A DNA stretch of 64,000 nucleotides, taken from the NCBI RefSeq assembly GCF_025290835.2, contig NZ_JAOCQD020000002.1, positions 930,001 to 994,000 of the forward strand, given 5' to 3'. The notes under the pieces were generated by a model. That model was not told where the DNA came from and ran no database searches. It was given only the letters and a program-made list of their open reading frames with translations. Positions 1 to 8,401 of the stretch are shown here, piece after piece; the stretch's first letter is position 1; every line of letters starts with the position of its first letter. The position numbers and the translations under genes are program-made. This stretch comes from Aquabacterium sp. OR-4. Its GTDB lineage: Bacteria; Pseudomonadota; Gammaproteobacteria; Burkholderiales; Burkholderiaceae_C.

Positions 1-530
1 GCAGCCGGCGGCGTGGCGCTGCTGCGCTGCACGCCGGTGTTCATGTAGGCCTCGTTGTCGTAGCAGATGTAGAGCACATCGTCGTTGCGCTCGAACATGC
101 CACTCAAGCAGCCGAAGCCGATGTCGGTGGTGCCGCCATCGCCGCCCTGGGCGATCACGCGCACCGGCTTCTCACCGCGGTCACGCCCCTTGACCTTCAG
201 CGCCGCGGCAATGCCGGTGCCCACCGCCGCGGCATTGCCGAACAGCGAGTGGATCCAGGGCAGCTGCCAGCTGGTTTCAGGGTAGGGCGTGGAGAACACC
301 TCCAGGCAGCCAGTGGCGTTGGCGGCGATCAGCTGGCCGCTGGTGGCGCGCATCGCGGCATCCACCGCATAGCGCGCGCCCAGCGCCTCGCCGCAGCCCT
401 GGCAGGCGCGGTGGCCGCTGTTGAGCGAGTTGTTGCGCTCGGTGCTGGCCTGCACGCTGCGCTGCTCGGGCGCCAGCAGGCGGTTGCCCACGGTGAAGGT
501 GCCGGTCTGGTAGAACTTGACTGCGGTCAT
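1..530 (-). CDS. porB: 2-oxoacid:ferredoxin oxidoreductase, beta (TPP-binding) subunit, partial
   Basis: This is the thiamine-diphosphate-binding beta subunit of a pyruvate/2-oxoacid:ferredoxin oxidoreductase, a cytoplasmic enzyme that oxidatively decarboxylates 2-oxoacids to acyl-CoA and passes electrons to ferredoxin. The reading frame starts with an ATG at 530 that overlaps the alpha-subunit stop (ATGA) and runs off the left edge, so about 176 residues are visible. They include the family motif [13 protein letters not shown] and the diphosphate-binding stretch [12 protein letters not shown]. Gene order gamma-alpha-beta on the minus strand supports the call. The true substrate (pyruvate or another 2-oxoacid) cannot be read from sequence. 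Confidence 0.88.
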   Translation of the reverse strand, partial: MTAVKFYQTGTFTVGNRLLAPEQRSVQASTERNNSLNSGHRACQGCGEALGARYAVDAAMRATSGQLIAANATGCLEVFSTPYPETSWQLPWIHSLFGNAAAVGTGIAAALKVKGRDRGEKPVRVIAQGGDGGTTDIGFGCLSGMFERNDDVLYICYDNEAYMNTGVQRSSATPPA

Positions 531-1915
531 GGGAGCCCCTCGTCCGACGGGTCCGTCGGCCGGCCCCCCGAGGGGACGCGGGCCGGCTTGGGAGCGGCCC
601 GGCGCTCGGCCCGCTCGCTCTGATCCGCACCGCGTACGGCCGGCATGCTGCCCAGATCGCGCAGCAGGTTCTCGGCGATCGGCCCGCTGCGGCGCTGGGC
701 CGCCTCGCGCTCCAGCTGGCGGTTGACGATGCGCCAGTCCAGATCCAGAAAGCTCAAGGGCGGCAGCGTACCGGCCACCGCCTCGTGCAGCATGCGCGCC
801 AGCGAGGCCTGCGTGATGGCCCGGCCACCCAGCCCGGCCACCACGGTGTGGCCGTGCAGGTGCAGGCCCGAGAGCGCCAGGCGCACATCGGTGCTGACCA
901 CGCCGCCCAGGCCCACCGAAAAGCTCTTTTCCAGCACCACCACGCGCTGTGCGCCGGCCAGCGCCTCGCGCACCGCCGCCAGCGGAAACGGCCGAAAGCT
1001 GTGGATGCCCAATACGCCGATCTTTTGGCCCTCGTCGCGCAAGGCATCCACCGTGTCCTTCAGCGTGCCCAGCACCGAGCCCAGCGCCACCACGATGGTG
1101 GCCGCGTCATCGCAGCGGTAGGCCCGCACCAGGCCGCCCGAGCGGCGGCCGAAGCGCTGCGCAAACTCGTCGGCGATCTGCGGAATGCGCTCCAGCGCCT
1201 GCAGCTGCCGCGCGTGCGCCAGGTAGCGCACCTCCATGAAGGCCTCGGGCCCGACCATCGCGCCGATCGACACCGGCTCGGCCGGATCGAGCACCTGGCG
1301 CGGCACATAGGGCGGCAAAAAGGCATCCACCTCAGCCTGGTCGGGCAGGTTCACCGGCTCGTAGGCGTGGGTCAGGATGAAGCCGTCCATGCACACCATC
1401 ACCGGCAGCGACAGCTCCTCGGCCAGCTTGAAGGCCTGGAGGTGCAGGTCCAGCGCCTCCTGGTTGTTCTCGGCAAACAGCTGGATCCAGCCGCAATCGC
1501 GCTGGCTCATGCTGTCGGAGTGGTCGTTCCAGATGTTGATCGGCGCACCGATGGCGCGGTTGGCCACGGTCATCACGATGGGCAGGCCCAGGCCGCTGGC
1601 GTTGTACACCGCCTCGGCCATGAACAGCAGGCCCTGGCTGGCGGTGGCGGTGTAGGCCCGCGCACCGGCCGCCGAGGCGCCGATGGCCACGCTCATGGCC
1701 GCGAACTCGCTCTCCACGTTGATGAACTCGCAGGGCGTGAGCTGCCCGCTTTTGACCAGCGCGCCCAGGCCTTCGACGATGTGCGTCTGCGGCGAAATCG
1801 GGTAGGCGCAGATCACCTCGGGCCGGGCCAGGGCCACGGCACGCGCCACGGCCACCGAGCCCTCGATCTGCTCGCGGTGGCCACCGGGGCGGGTGGCGGC
1901 TTCAACGGGCGGCAT
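527..1915 (-). CDS. porA: 2-oxoacid:ferredoxin oxidoreductase, alpha subunit
   Basis: The 462-residue alpha subunit carries the pyrimidine-binding thiamine domain near its N-terminus, with the family stretch [17 protein letters not shown], followed by the central transketolase C-terminal-like domain. It overlaps the gamma gene by 14 bp upstream and the beta gene by 4 bp downstream, so the three are translated as one operon. The last 30 or so residues are rich in Arg, Ala and Pro. They are encoded by a copy of a dispersed repeat (531-614), so the C-terminal tail is probably an add-on rather than conserved enzyme. No delta (4Fe-4S ferredoxin-like) subunit is seen between gamma and alpha. Confidence 0.9.
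   Translation of the reverse strand: MPPVEAATRPGGHREQIEGSVAVARAVALARPEVICAYPISPQTHIVEGLGALVKSGQLTPCEFINVESEFAAMSVAIGASAAGARAYTATASQGLLFMAEAVYNASGLGLPIVMTVANRAIGAPINIWNDHSDSMSQRDCGWIQLFAENNQEALDLHLQAFKLAEELSLPVMVCMDGFILTHAYEPVNLPDQAEVDAFLPPYVPRQVLDPAEPVSIGAMVGPEAFMEVRYLAHARQLQALERIPQIADEFAQRFGRRSGGLVRAYRCDDAATIVVALGSVLGTLKDTVDALRDEGQKIGVLGIHSFRPFPLAAVREALAGAQRVVVLEKSFSVGLGGVVSTDVRLALSGLHLHGHTVVAGLGGRAITQASLARMLHEAVAGTLPPLSFLDLDWRIVNRQLEREAAQRRSGPIAENLLRDLGSMPAVRGADQSERAERRAAPKPARVPSGGRPTDPSDEGLP
531..614 (+). repeat. Dispersed repeat, family 1, copy A (inside porA 3' end)
   Basis: This copy of the family found at 2586-2671 and 12657-12739 overlaps the last codons of porA. It shares the GCTTGGG...GGCCCGGCGCTCGGCCCGC half with copy C, in the same orientation on the plus strand. 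Its middle differs (CCGACGGGTCCGTCGG inverted repeat). The overlap suggests that the repeat landed in the 3' end of the coding sequence and was read through. Confidence 0.5.
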
Positions 1916-2489
1916 GGCGCAGCTCCTCGATCTCGCGGCTCACATGGGCAAAGGCCTCGCTGGCGGCGGCCACATTGGCCTCGGCCAGCTGGCCCTTGAA
2001 CTTGTCGCGGATGGCATGCGCCACCGCATCCAGCGACACCAGCCCGGCCAGCGCCGCAAAACCGCCCAGCAGCACGGCGTTCGGCAGCGGCCGGCCCAGG
2101 TGTTTTTGCGCGATGTCGGTGGCCGGCACGGTGGTGAGCCGCTCGTGGCGAAAGCGCGAGGCCATATCGCCCAGGCCCAGCGCGTCAAAGCCCAGGCGGC
2201 TGTTGATCAGCACATAGCCATCGGGCTGCAGGCCCTGGAACACATCCACCTGGTGCAGCAGCGTGGCGTCCTGCACGATCAGCACATCGGGCGCCATGAT
2301 CGGCTCGCGCAGCCGGATCTCGCGGTCATCGATGCGGCAGAAGGCCACCACCGGCGCGCCGGTGCGCTCGGAGCCGAAGCTGGGAAACGCCTGCGCGCAG
2401 CGGCCCTGCCAGAAGGCGGCGATCGAGAGCATCTCGGCAGCCGTGACCACCCCCTGCCCGCCCCGCCCGTGAATGCGGATCTGCAGCAT
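1902..2489 (-). CDS. porG: 2-oxoacid:ferredoxin oxidoreductase, gamma subunit
   Basis: The 195-residue gamma subunit is recognised by its N-terminal MLQIRIHGRGGQGVVTAAE motif, which is diagnostic of POR/KOR gamma chains. The ATG at 2489 is chosen because it opens this conserved start and has an AGGAG ribosome-binding site just upstream; the open frame extends further but that part is not conserved in character. It is the first gene of the por operon and overlaps porA. The 183 bp upstream of it contain a dispersed repeat copy and must also hold the operon promoter, which I could not identify. Confidence 0.9.
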   Translation of the reverse strand: MLQIRIHGRGGQGVVTAAEMLSIAAFWQGRCAQAFPSFGSERTGAPVVAFCRIDDREIRLREPIMAPDVLIVQDATLLHQVDVFQGLQPDGYVLINSRLGFDALGLGDMASRFRHERLTTVPATDIAQKHLGRPLPNAVLLGGFAALAGLVSLDAVAHAIRDKFKGQLAEANVAAASEAFAHVSREIEELRHAAR

Positions 2490-2585
2490 GCGCGCTCCTC
2501 TTCGTCCCGTGGTGCGGGTGTGAAGTGGGCATTCTTCGGCGCGGCTCCGGCGCGCAGGTTGAGCGGCGTCAAGCACCGTGGAACG

Positions 2586-2671
2586 GCGGGCCCAGCGCCG
2601 GGCCGCGCCCAGGCGGGCCCGCCTACCCGCCCGGCGGGTGGACTCACGTGCCCGTGAGGCCGGGGGCTCCC
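2586..2671 (-). repeat. Dispersed intergenic repeat, family 1, copy B
   Basis: This 86-bp GC-rich stretch follows the LD-carboxypeptidase stop directly. It aligns, in reverse complement, with 12657-12739 and 531-614. All share the core AGCGCCGGGCCGC and a GGGG-pyrimidine end; copies B and C also share an inverted repeat (here ACCCGCC/GGCGGGT at 2625-2639). It could act as a REP-type element or a weak transcription terminator. The match was made by eye. Confidence 0.6.
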
Positions 2672-2672
2672 G

Positions 2673-3743
2673 CTAGCGAACGGCGGGCTCCAGCAGGCGC
2701 AGCGTGCCGGCCGTGGCGTCGATCTCGGCCGGCAGGCCGATGGGCACGGTGAACTTCTGGCGGATGTGGCCGATCATCGCGCCGCGGTAGACCGGCACCT
2801 TGAGCGGCGCGAACCAGTCGTCAAACACCTCGTCGAGCGTCAACGTGCCGTAGCCATCGCCCGGCGTGCACTTGGTGAACTGGCCGATGGCCACACCGGC
2901 CAGGCGATCCAAGACACCGGCCAGCTTCAGCGTGGACAGCATGCGGTCGACGCGGTAGATGTACTCGTTGATCTCTTCAAGGAACAGGATCGCGCCGTCG
3001 AAGCTGGGCAGGTAGTCGGAGCCGGTCATCGCGCTCAGCACCGCCAGGTTGCCGCCCAGCAGCGGGCCGCGCGCCAGGCCCGGCGTGAGGGTGCGCGTGC
3101 GGTGCTCGGCCGGCGCCGGCAGGCCGTCCAGATCACGCGGGTTGCGCAGCGTCATCGCCTCGGCGTCCATCGCCACGCCACGAAAGTGCCGCAGGCTGAA
3201 CGCGTTCCACGACGACACGCCCACCGGCGCATGGAAGCTCACCAGCCCGGTGCGCGCAAACACCGCATTGATCAGCGCGGTGATGTCGGAGAAGCCCCCC
3301 AGGAACTTCGGGTTGCCGCGGATCAGGCCGTAGTCCAGCAGCGGCAGGATGCGGTTGCCGCCCGAGCCGCCGGTGAGCGCCAGGATGCCCTGCACGCCGG
3401 GGTCGGCGAAGAAGCCGTTGATGTCGGCCGCGCGGCCGGCATCGCTGCCGGCCAGGTGGCCGCGGCGCGCACGCAGGTGCGCGCCTTCCACCACCTTGAA
3501 GCCCATGGCGCTGAGCGTGTCGTGGGCAATCTCGTAGGGCTCGCGCTCGTACACGGCATGCGAGGGGTTGACCAGGCCGATGGTGTCGCCGGGCTTCAGG
3601 CGCGCGGCCTTCAGCAGCGGCAGGCGGGTGCCGTTGCCGGCGGCCTGGGTGGCGCCGCCGGCACCTGCCAGGCCGGCGCCCATCAGCGCGGCGATGCCGG
3701 CCTGCAGCGCGCGGCGCCGAGAGAGGTGCGGCTCAGAGCACAC
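2673..3743 (-). CDS. LD-carboxypeptidase (muramoyltetrapeptide carboxypeptidase, peptidase S66), Tat-exported
   Basis: This S66-family serine peptidase cleaves the terminal D-Ala from murein tetrapeptides (L-D bond). With the GTG start at 3743 (GGGAG ribosome-binding site 7-8 bases upstream, overlapping the end of the dipeptidase gene) the product is 356 residues. It opens with a twin-arginine-like signal, SRRRALQAG plus a hydrophobic Ala/Gly stretch. Catalytic residues by family pattern are Ser152 in GGFSDITAL, Glu256/257 in FLEEINEY and His326 in MIGHIRQKF. An upstream ATG at 3779 is possible but would overlap the previous gene by 47 bp. Its neighbours (VanX-like dipeptidase and LysR) form an operon with it. 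A second, cytoplasmic-looking S66 gene lies at 42983. Confidence 0.9.
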   Translation of the reverse strand: MCSEPHLSRRRALQAGIAALMGAGLAGAGGATQAAGNGTRLPLLKAARLKPGDTIGLVNPSHAVYEREPYEIAHDTLSAMGFKVVEGAHLRARRGHLAGSDAGRAADINGFFADPGVQGILALTGGSGGNRILPLLDYGLIRGNPKFLGGFSDITALINAVFARTGLVSFHAPVGVSSWNAFSLRHFRGVAMDAEAMTLRNPRDLDGLPAPAEHRTRTLTPGLARGPLLGGNLAVLSAMTGSDYLPSFDGAILFLEEINEYIYRVDRMLSTLKLAGVLDRLAGVAIGQFTKCTPGDGYGTLTLDEVFDDWFAPLKVPVYRGAMIGHIRQKFTVPIGLPAEIDATAGTLRLLEPAVR

Positions 3744-4347
3744 GCGGAAACTCCCGGCGCACGCGCTCGCGGTCGCCATGGTCGAAGTGCCACCACTCGG
3801 AGGGGATGCCGTGGAAGCCGCCCTGCGCCATGGCCGCATACAGCCAGCCGCGCTCGGCCACCTGCGCGGCGCTGAGCACGCCAAGCGCCAGGTGCTGGGC
3901 ATCGAGCGCCGGGTGCGAGCGCAACGCCATCTCGTCGTAGCCGGCGCCCATGTCGCATTCAAGGCCGTCGGGGCGCAGCACGGTCACATCCACCGCCATG
4001 CCGAAGCTGTGCACCGAGCCGCGCACCGGCTCGGCAAAGTAGTGGGCCAGGTCGGTGCCGGCCACATCGGCCCAGATCGCCTCCTGCACGCGCTGCGGGC
4101 GCAGCGCATCCAGCACCAGCAGGCGGTGGCCGGGGCGGTGCGCGGCCAGCCATTCGGCCGCGGCCTCCAGGCCCTGCGCCGCCTCGCGGCGGACCCAGGC
4201 GCAATCCAGGCCCGGATACAGCACGCGGCCGGCAAAGTTGTTGCGGCCGGCATAACGCAGATCGTGCGCGACACCGTTCAGGCTGGCCAGGCGGCGGAAG
4301 TCAGGGTGGGCGGCGATGGCCTCCACCGGCAGGCTGCCGCCGCTCAT
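3733..4347 (-). CDS. ddpX: D-alanyl-D-alanine dipeptidase (VanX/DdpX family, peptidase M15D)
   Basis: This zinc dipeptidase of 204 residues hydrolyses D-Ala-D-Ala. Zinc ligands and catalytic residues are visible: His113 and Asp120 in SVHSFGMAVD, Glu184 and His187 in SEWWHF, and the substrate-positioning Arg83 in ALRPQR. These match the VanX pattern. No signal peptide is evident, so it should act in the cytoplasm, as DdpX does when D-Ala-D-Ala is used as a nutrient. Its ATG (4347) overlaps the LysR stop (ATGA) and its end overlaps the LD-carboxypeptidase start. No vanH/vanA-type ligase genes are nearby, so a role in vancomycin resistance is not supported. Confidence 0.9.
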   Translation of the reverse strand: MSGGSLPVEAIAAHPDFRRLASLNGVAHDLRYAGRNNFAGRVLYPGLDCAWVRREAAQGLEAAAEWLAAHRPGHRLLVLDALRPQRVQEAIWADVAGTDLAHYFAEPVRGSVHSFGMAVDVTVLRPDGLECDMGAGYDEMALRSHPALDAQHLALGVLSAAQVAERGWLYAAMAQGGFHGIPSEWWHFDHGDRERVRREFPRVL

Positions 4348-5273
4348 GCCGGCACCGTGTCGGCCTGCGCCAGGCAGGCCTCGGCCGCCTCGCCCAGAAA
4401 CCGCACCAGCCGCCGCGCGCCTTGCGACAAGGGCATGGCCGACGGGGTGAGCAGGTACAGAGGCACCGGCATCTCCGGGTCCAGCGGGCGCACCACCACG
4501 CGCTGGCGATCGGCCGAGGCCGCGGTGAAGGGATCGACCACCGCCGCACCCAGGCCGGCTTCGGCCAGCGCGCGCGCCAGCTGGTAGGTCTGCACGGTGA
4601 TGCGGAACTGCAGCTGCACGCCCTGGGCCTCGCACTCCTGGCTGAGCCGCAGGCCCAGCGGGTCGTCGCCGGCCAGGCCGATCAGCTCGGAGGGCAGCTC
4701 GGTGATGGCCAGCGGCAGGCCGGCGGCTTCGCCCGCGCGACGGCCGGCACGCGCGGGCTTGCGCGGCAGCAGCACCATCATGCGCCCCGAGGCCAGCGGC
4801 TCGGCGCGGATGCCGGGGTGCTTGGGGTCATGCAGCGCCAGGCCCAGCTCGGCCTCGCCCAGCAGCAGCGCATTGACCAGCTCGCGGGTGTGCTGGGTGC
4901 TGAGCTCGCAGCGGCCATCGGGTTGGGCCAGCGACCAGCGCGTCATCGCCGCCGGCACCACCGCCGCACCCAGCGCCGGCGTGACCGACAGCTTGACCGT
5001 CTGCGCCTCGCCGTTCTTCAGGCTCACCGCCAGGCGGCGGATGGCCACCAGATCGGCATGCAGCTTGTCCACCTCGGTGAACAGGCGCAGCGCCTCGGGC
5101 GTGGGGTAGAACTTGCCGCGCACGCGCTCGAACAGCAGCAGGCCCAGCTGCGCCTCGGCATGCTGCAGCACCTTGGTGACCGCCGGCTGCGAGATGTGCA
5201 GCAGGTGCGCGGCACCGCTCACCGTGCCGGCCCGCATCACGGCGTGAAAAACTTCGATGTGGCGCAGCCGCAT
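4344..5273 (-). CDS. LysR-family transcriptional regulator
   Basis: The 309-residue protein has an N-terminal winged helix-turn-helix (MRLRHIEVFHAVMRAGTVSGAA, with SQPAVTKVLQHAEAQLG as recognition region) followed by a periplasmic-binding-protein-like effector domain. It is the first gene of an operon with the D-Ala-D-Ala dipeptidase (4-bp overlap) and the LD-carboxypeptidase. It is therefore a good candidate for an autoregulated, ligand-responsive controller of peptidoglycan-peptide breakdown. That LysR regulators often sense substrates of neighbouring enzymes is family knowledge; the ligand here is unknown. Confidence 0.92.
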   Translation of the reverse strand: MRLRHIEVFHAVMRAGTVSGAAHLLHISQPAVTKVLQHAEAQLGLLLFERVRGKFYPTPEALRLFTEVDKLHADLVAIRRLAVSLKNGEAQTVKLSVTPALGAAVVPAAMTRWSLAQPDGRCELSTQHTRELVNALLLGEAELGLALHDPKHPGIRAEPLASGRMMVLLPRKPARAGRRAGEAAGLPLAITELPSELIGLAGDDPLGLRLSQECEAQGVQLQFRITVQTYQLARALAEAGLGAAVVDPFTAASADRQRVVVRPLDPEMPVPLYLLTPSAMPLSQGARRLVRFLGEAAEACLAQADTVPA

Positions 5274-5306
5274 GGCCTTGGCGAATCCTGGCGTGAAATG
5301 GACAAC

Positions 5307-5331
5307 GGGGCCTCCCGATCCGGAAGGCCCC
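5307..5331 (-). terminator. Probable intrinsic terminator of the TonB receptor gene
   Basis: GGGGCCT (5307-5313) pairs with AGGCCCC (5325-5331) around an 11-base loop, between the receptor stop at 5358 and the lysR start at 5273. The run after the stem on the minus strand (GTTGTCCATTT) is only mildly T-rich, so termination may be leaky. Confidence 0.5.
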
Positions 5332-5357
5332 GCCGATTGTTGCGGATGCCGCGCCGC

Positions 5358-8147
5358 CTAGAAGAACTTGTAGGTCATGTTGACGAAGTACGAGCGGCCA
5401 CGTGGGTCGGCCACCCGCGGGTCCCAGCTGGTGCCGCTGACTTCGTCGGAATGGTGAACCGAGAACGGCGGATCGGTGTTGAGCAGGTTGCGGATGCCGG
5501 CGGTGATGGCCAGGTTCTTGATGCCGGTGTAGCCGCCGCTGAGGTTGTAGCGGGTGTAGCTGTCGACCTCGCCGCCAGGCTGGGTGACGCCGGTGCTCCA
5601 GACATAGGCCTTGTGACCGGTGACATGGCTTTGCGACAAGGTGCCCGACCAGTCGCCCTGGGTGTAGCTGAACGCCAGGTTGTGCTTCCAGCGCAGGCGC
5701 AGGTCCTGGCTGCTCCACTGGCCCACACGCTCAACCCAGGGCTGGTTGTCGAACAGGCGCTCCTTGTGGGTGTCCAGGTACGAGCCGGTGAGCGAGGTGG
5801 TCCACTTGCCGCCGGCCAGCGCGCCGCGCAGGGTCACGCCGATGTCGGTGCCGCCGGTGATGGTTCCGGCGGCGTTGATGCGACCGGCACGCAGGTAGTC
5901 GATCTTGCCGTCGGCACCGCGCACCACGTACTGGCTGAGCACCGCATAGTTGTTCAGCACGCCCTCGGGCGTGAGGAAGCCGATCACGTTGCTGCGCTTG
6001 ACCCGCCAGGTGTCCAGGCTCAGGGTCATCCAGTCAACCGGCTCGGCCACGAAGCCGATCGACCATTGCTTCGACTCCTCGGGCTTCAGGTTGGGGTTGC
6101 CGCCGGTGAGGTACTCGAAGCGCACGCCGCACACGCCATCGCGTGCCGCGCCCACCAGCGCGCCGGTGCCGCTGCAGATGGCTGCGGGGTCGTCGCGGGC
6201 GCTGGTGATGGTGGGCAGCGTGCCGCTGGGGTCGGTGGCCGCGGTGTACAGCTGCCCGAAGGTCGGTGCACGGAAGCCGGTGCTGGCCGAGCCCCGCAGC
6301 ATCAGGTTGGGCAAGGGCTGGAAGCGCAGCGACAGCTTCGGGTTGACGGTGCTGCCGAAGTCGGAGTAATCGTCGCCCCGCACGGCCAGGGTCAGGTCGA
6401 GGTTCTTGACCACCGGAATCAGCAACTCGCCGAACAAGGCCTTGATGTCGCGCTTGCGCGAGACGAAGTCGGCGTCGGGCAGCGCCGCGTAGAGCACGGC
6501 CTCGTTGTACTCGAGCTTGTAGCCTTCCTGGCGGAAGTCGGCCCCCAGCGCAAACATCATCGCGCCGGCGGGCAGCTTGAACAGCTCGCCCGAGACCGTG
6601 GCATCCAGGCCATAGAGATGGGTGCTGCCGCGCAGGCGCTCCAGGCCATCGGCCCGCGCCGCGTCCAGCTGCGCCATGCCCGCCGCGGTCTGGCTCTGGC
6701 CGGGCTGCAGCCAGGGGTTGATCAGGCCCGAATCGAGTGCGGCGTCGAGCTTGTCGTCGAAGAAGTAGCCGCGGGTCAGCACCGCGCGGCTGGTGGCCCG
6801 GCCGGCCATCACGCCCATCTTGTAGTCGTAGCCGGCCACAACACCTTCGAGGCCGGCCACCACGCGCAGGTTGGTGGAGGTGGTGTCCACGATGCGCGGG
6901 CCGCATTCCAGGCAGCGCCAGCGCATGGCGATCGGCTTGGTGGCGTCGAAGCTCATGCCGGTCTGCGCCGTGAGGTTCGGGTACAGGGCCAGCAGGTTCT
7001 GGTAGTACGGGCCGTTCACCGGATACGAGTAGCGGTCGCTGGCCGTGGCCGAGGTGATCTGCACCGACTCGTATTCCTTGCGGGCCTGGGTGCGCGAGCC
7101 GATCAGCTCGACAAAGGCCGTGTGCTCGGGCGCGAGCTGGAAGTTGGCGCGCGACACCAGGTTGAGCACGTCCAGCGGCTGCTGCAGCATGGCGCGGCCG
7201 GCATAGTCGTACGAGCAGCCGTAGCGCCGGGTGGTGACACCGGTGACGTTGTCGGCGTAGGCGTACATGTCGGGCACGCTGTCGCAGTTGCCGTTCAGCG
7301 CCAGCAGGTTGGCCGAGTTGAAGCGGATCGGCGCGGTGCTGCCGGGGCGCTGCAGCGCGGCCCAGGCCTGGTAGGTCTGGGTGGCGTAGGGCGTGCCCAC
7401 GGTCTCTTGCGCCACGCCCAGCGCCGGCATGTGGCCGTTGCTGGCGAAATCGCGCTGGCGCGAGTTCAGCGACTCGTTGCGCGAGCCCGACAGCGTGACC
7501 ATCACGTTGAACCGGTCCTTGTCCAGCGAGCCCAGGCCCCAGACACCCGAGAACTTGTGGATGGCGCCGCCGCCCTCCTCGGTGAGGTCGGTGCCGGCAC
7601 TGATCTCCAGGCCGCTGTAATCGCGGCGCAGGATGAAGTTCATGACGCCGCCGATGGCATCGGTGCCGTAGATGGCCGAGGCGCCGTCCTGCAGGATCTC
7701 GATGCGGTCCAGCGCGGCCAGCGGGATCGAGCCCAGGTCGACCGTGGCGCCCTTCAGGCCATGGCTGGACTGGCGCCGGCCGTTGAGCAGGATCAGCGTG
7801 TTCTGCGGCCCCAGGCCGCGCAGGTTGGCCGACGAGTTGCCGAGGTTGTTGTTGCCATCGGGGTTGGCGTTGGAGCCCTGCGAGGCATTGCCACCCAGGG
7901 ACGCCAGGTTGTCGGTGCCATTGCCGGCCACGCTCAGCGTGCTCACCAGTTGCTCGACCGTGCTGACGCCCAGCTTCTCGATGTCGGCGCGCCGGATCAC
8001 CTGCACCGGCAGCGCCCCTTCGCTCTGGATGCGCTTGATGCTCGAGCCGGTGATCTCCACCCGCTGCGGCGAGTCGCCGGTCTGCGCCAGCGCGGGCATC
8101 GCCACGCCCAGCAAGGTGATCCCACGAACGATGGTCTTCAACTGCAT
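5358..8147 (-). CDS. TonB-dependent outer-membrane receptor
   Basis: A 929-residue TonB-dependent receptor. The ATG at 8147 is preceded by GGAGG and opens a classical signal peptide (cleavage likely after ALAQ). The start of the mature chain (QRVEITGSSIKR) and the plug region (DIEKLGVSTVEQLVSTL, NLRGLGPQNTLILLNGRR, RIEILQDGASAIYGTDAIGGVMNFILRR) are typical, and the protein ends in an aromatic beta-strand, YFVNMTYKFF, as outer-membrane barrels do. The transported compound is unknown. Its position between peptidoglycan-peptide enzymes and an AmpG-like permease suggests, but does not show, uptake of a peptide or muropeptide-like compound. It appears to be a single-gene unit with its own terminator. 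Confidence 0.93.
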   Translation of the reverse strand: MQLKTIVRGITLLGVAMPALAQTGDSPQRVEITGSSIKRIQSEGALPVQVIRRADIEKLGVSTVEQLVSTLSVAGNGTDNLASLGGNASQGSNANPDGNNNLGNSSANLRGLGPQNTLILLNGRRQSSHGLKGATVDLGSIPLAALDRIEILQDGASAIYGTDAIGGVMNFILRRDYSGLEISAGTDLTEEGGGAIHKFSGVWGLGSLDKDRFNVMVTLSGSRNESLNSRQRDFASNGHMPALGVAQETVGTPYATQTYQAWAALQRPGSTAPIRFNSANLLALNGNCDSVPDMYAYADNVTGVTTRRYGCSYDYAGRAMLQQPLDVLNLVSRANFQLAPEHTAFVELIGSRTQARKEYESVQITSATASDRYSYPVNGPYYQNLLALYPNLTAQTGMSFDATKPIAMRWRCLECGPRIVDTTSTNLRVVAGLEGVVAGYDYKMGVMAGRATSRAVLTRGYFFDDKLDAALDSGLINPWLQPGQSQTAAGMAQLDAARADGLERLRGSTHLYGLDATVSGELFKLPAGAMMFALGADFRQEGYKLEYNEAVLYAALPDADFVSRKRDIKALFGELLIPVVKNLDLTLAVRGDDYSDFGSTVNPKLSLRFQPLPNLMLRGSASTGFRAPTFGQLYTAATDPSGTLPTITSARDDPAAICSGTGALVGAARDGVCGVRFEYLTGGNPNLKPEESKQWSIGFVAEPVDWMTLSLDTWRVKRSNVIGFLTPEGVLNNYAVLSQYVVRGADGKIDYLRAGRINAAGTITGGTDIGVTLRGALAGGKWTTSLTGSYLDTHKERLFDNQPWVERVGQWSSQDLRLRWKHNLAFSYTQGDWSGTLSQSHVTGHKAYVWSTGVTQPGGEVDSYTRYNLSGGYTGIKNLAITAGIRNLLNTDPPFSVHHSDEVSGTSWDPRVADPRGRSYFVNMTYKFF

Positions 8148-8228
8148 GGTCCCTCCGGAGGTCGATCTCGTCCGCCCGGATGGGGACGGCCGCTGTGGGC
8201 GGCCGTGCCGGCCGGGGCCGGCCGACAC

Positions 8229-8248
8229 GTTGCCGCAACATTTGTTGC
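8229..8248. promoter_or_regulatory. Alternating inverted repeats, operator candidate upstream of TonB receptor
   Basis: GTTGC-C-GCAAC (8229-8239) is followed by GCAACA-TT-TGTTGC (8235-8248). The two perfect palindromes share the middle half-site. They sit in the 254-bp gap between the divergently transcribed receptor and permease genes, about 80-100 bp upstream of the receptor start. This is where a repressor or activator might bind. The binding protein is unknown. Confidence 0.45.
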
Positions 8249-8401
8249 GATTGACTTTACTTCAGGGGGTCTGGCGGCCGTGCCGTTCGGGCCGTAGCGG
8301 TTGCCAATCAGCCCATAACTTCAGGGCATGCGTCAACACGGGGCATGGCGCCGTGCCCAGGCAGCCGCGTGCCGGCGCACCAGGCCTGGGCGCTACAGTG
8401 C

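Noticed and set aside
3733..4347. Vancomycin-resistance gene
   Set aside because: The VanX fold is clear, but there is no D-Ala-D-Lac ligase or VanH dehydrogenase; Gram-negatives use this enzyme for D-Ala-D-Ala breakdown.
4422..8297. A 1291-codon open frame on the plus strand antisense to the LysR and TonB receptor genes
   Set aside because: Its translation is Arg/Gln/His/Ala-rich with no domain signatures, and the minus-strand genes carry clear family motifs. High GC content removes stop codons from opposite frames.
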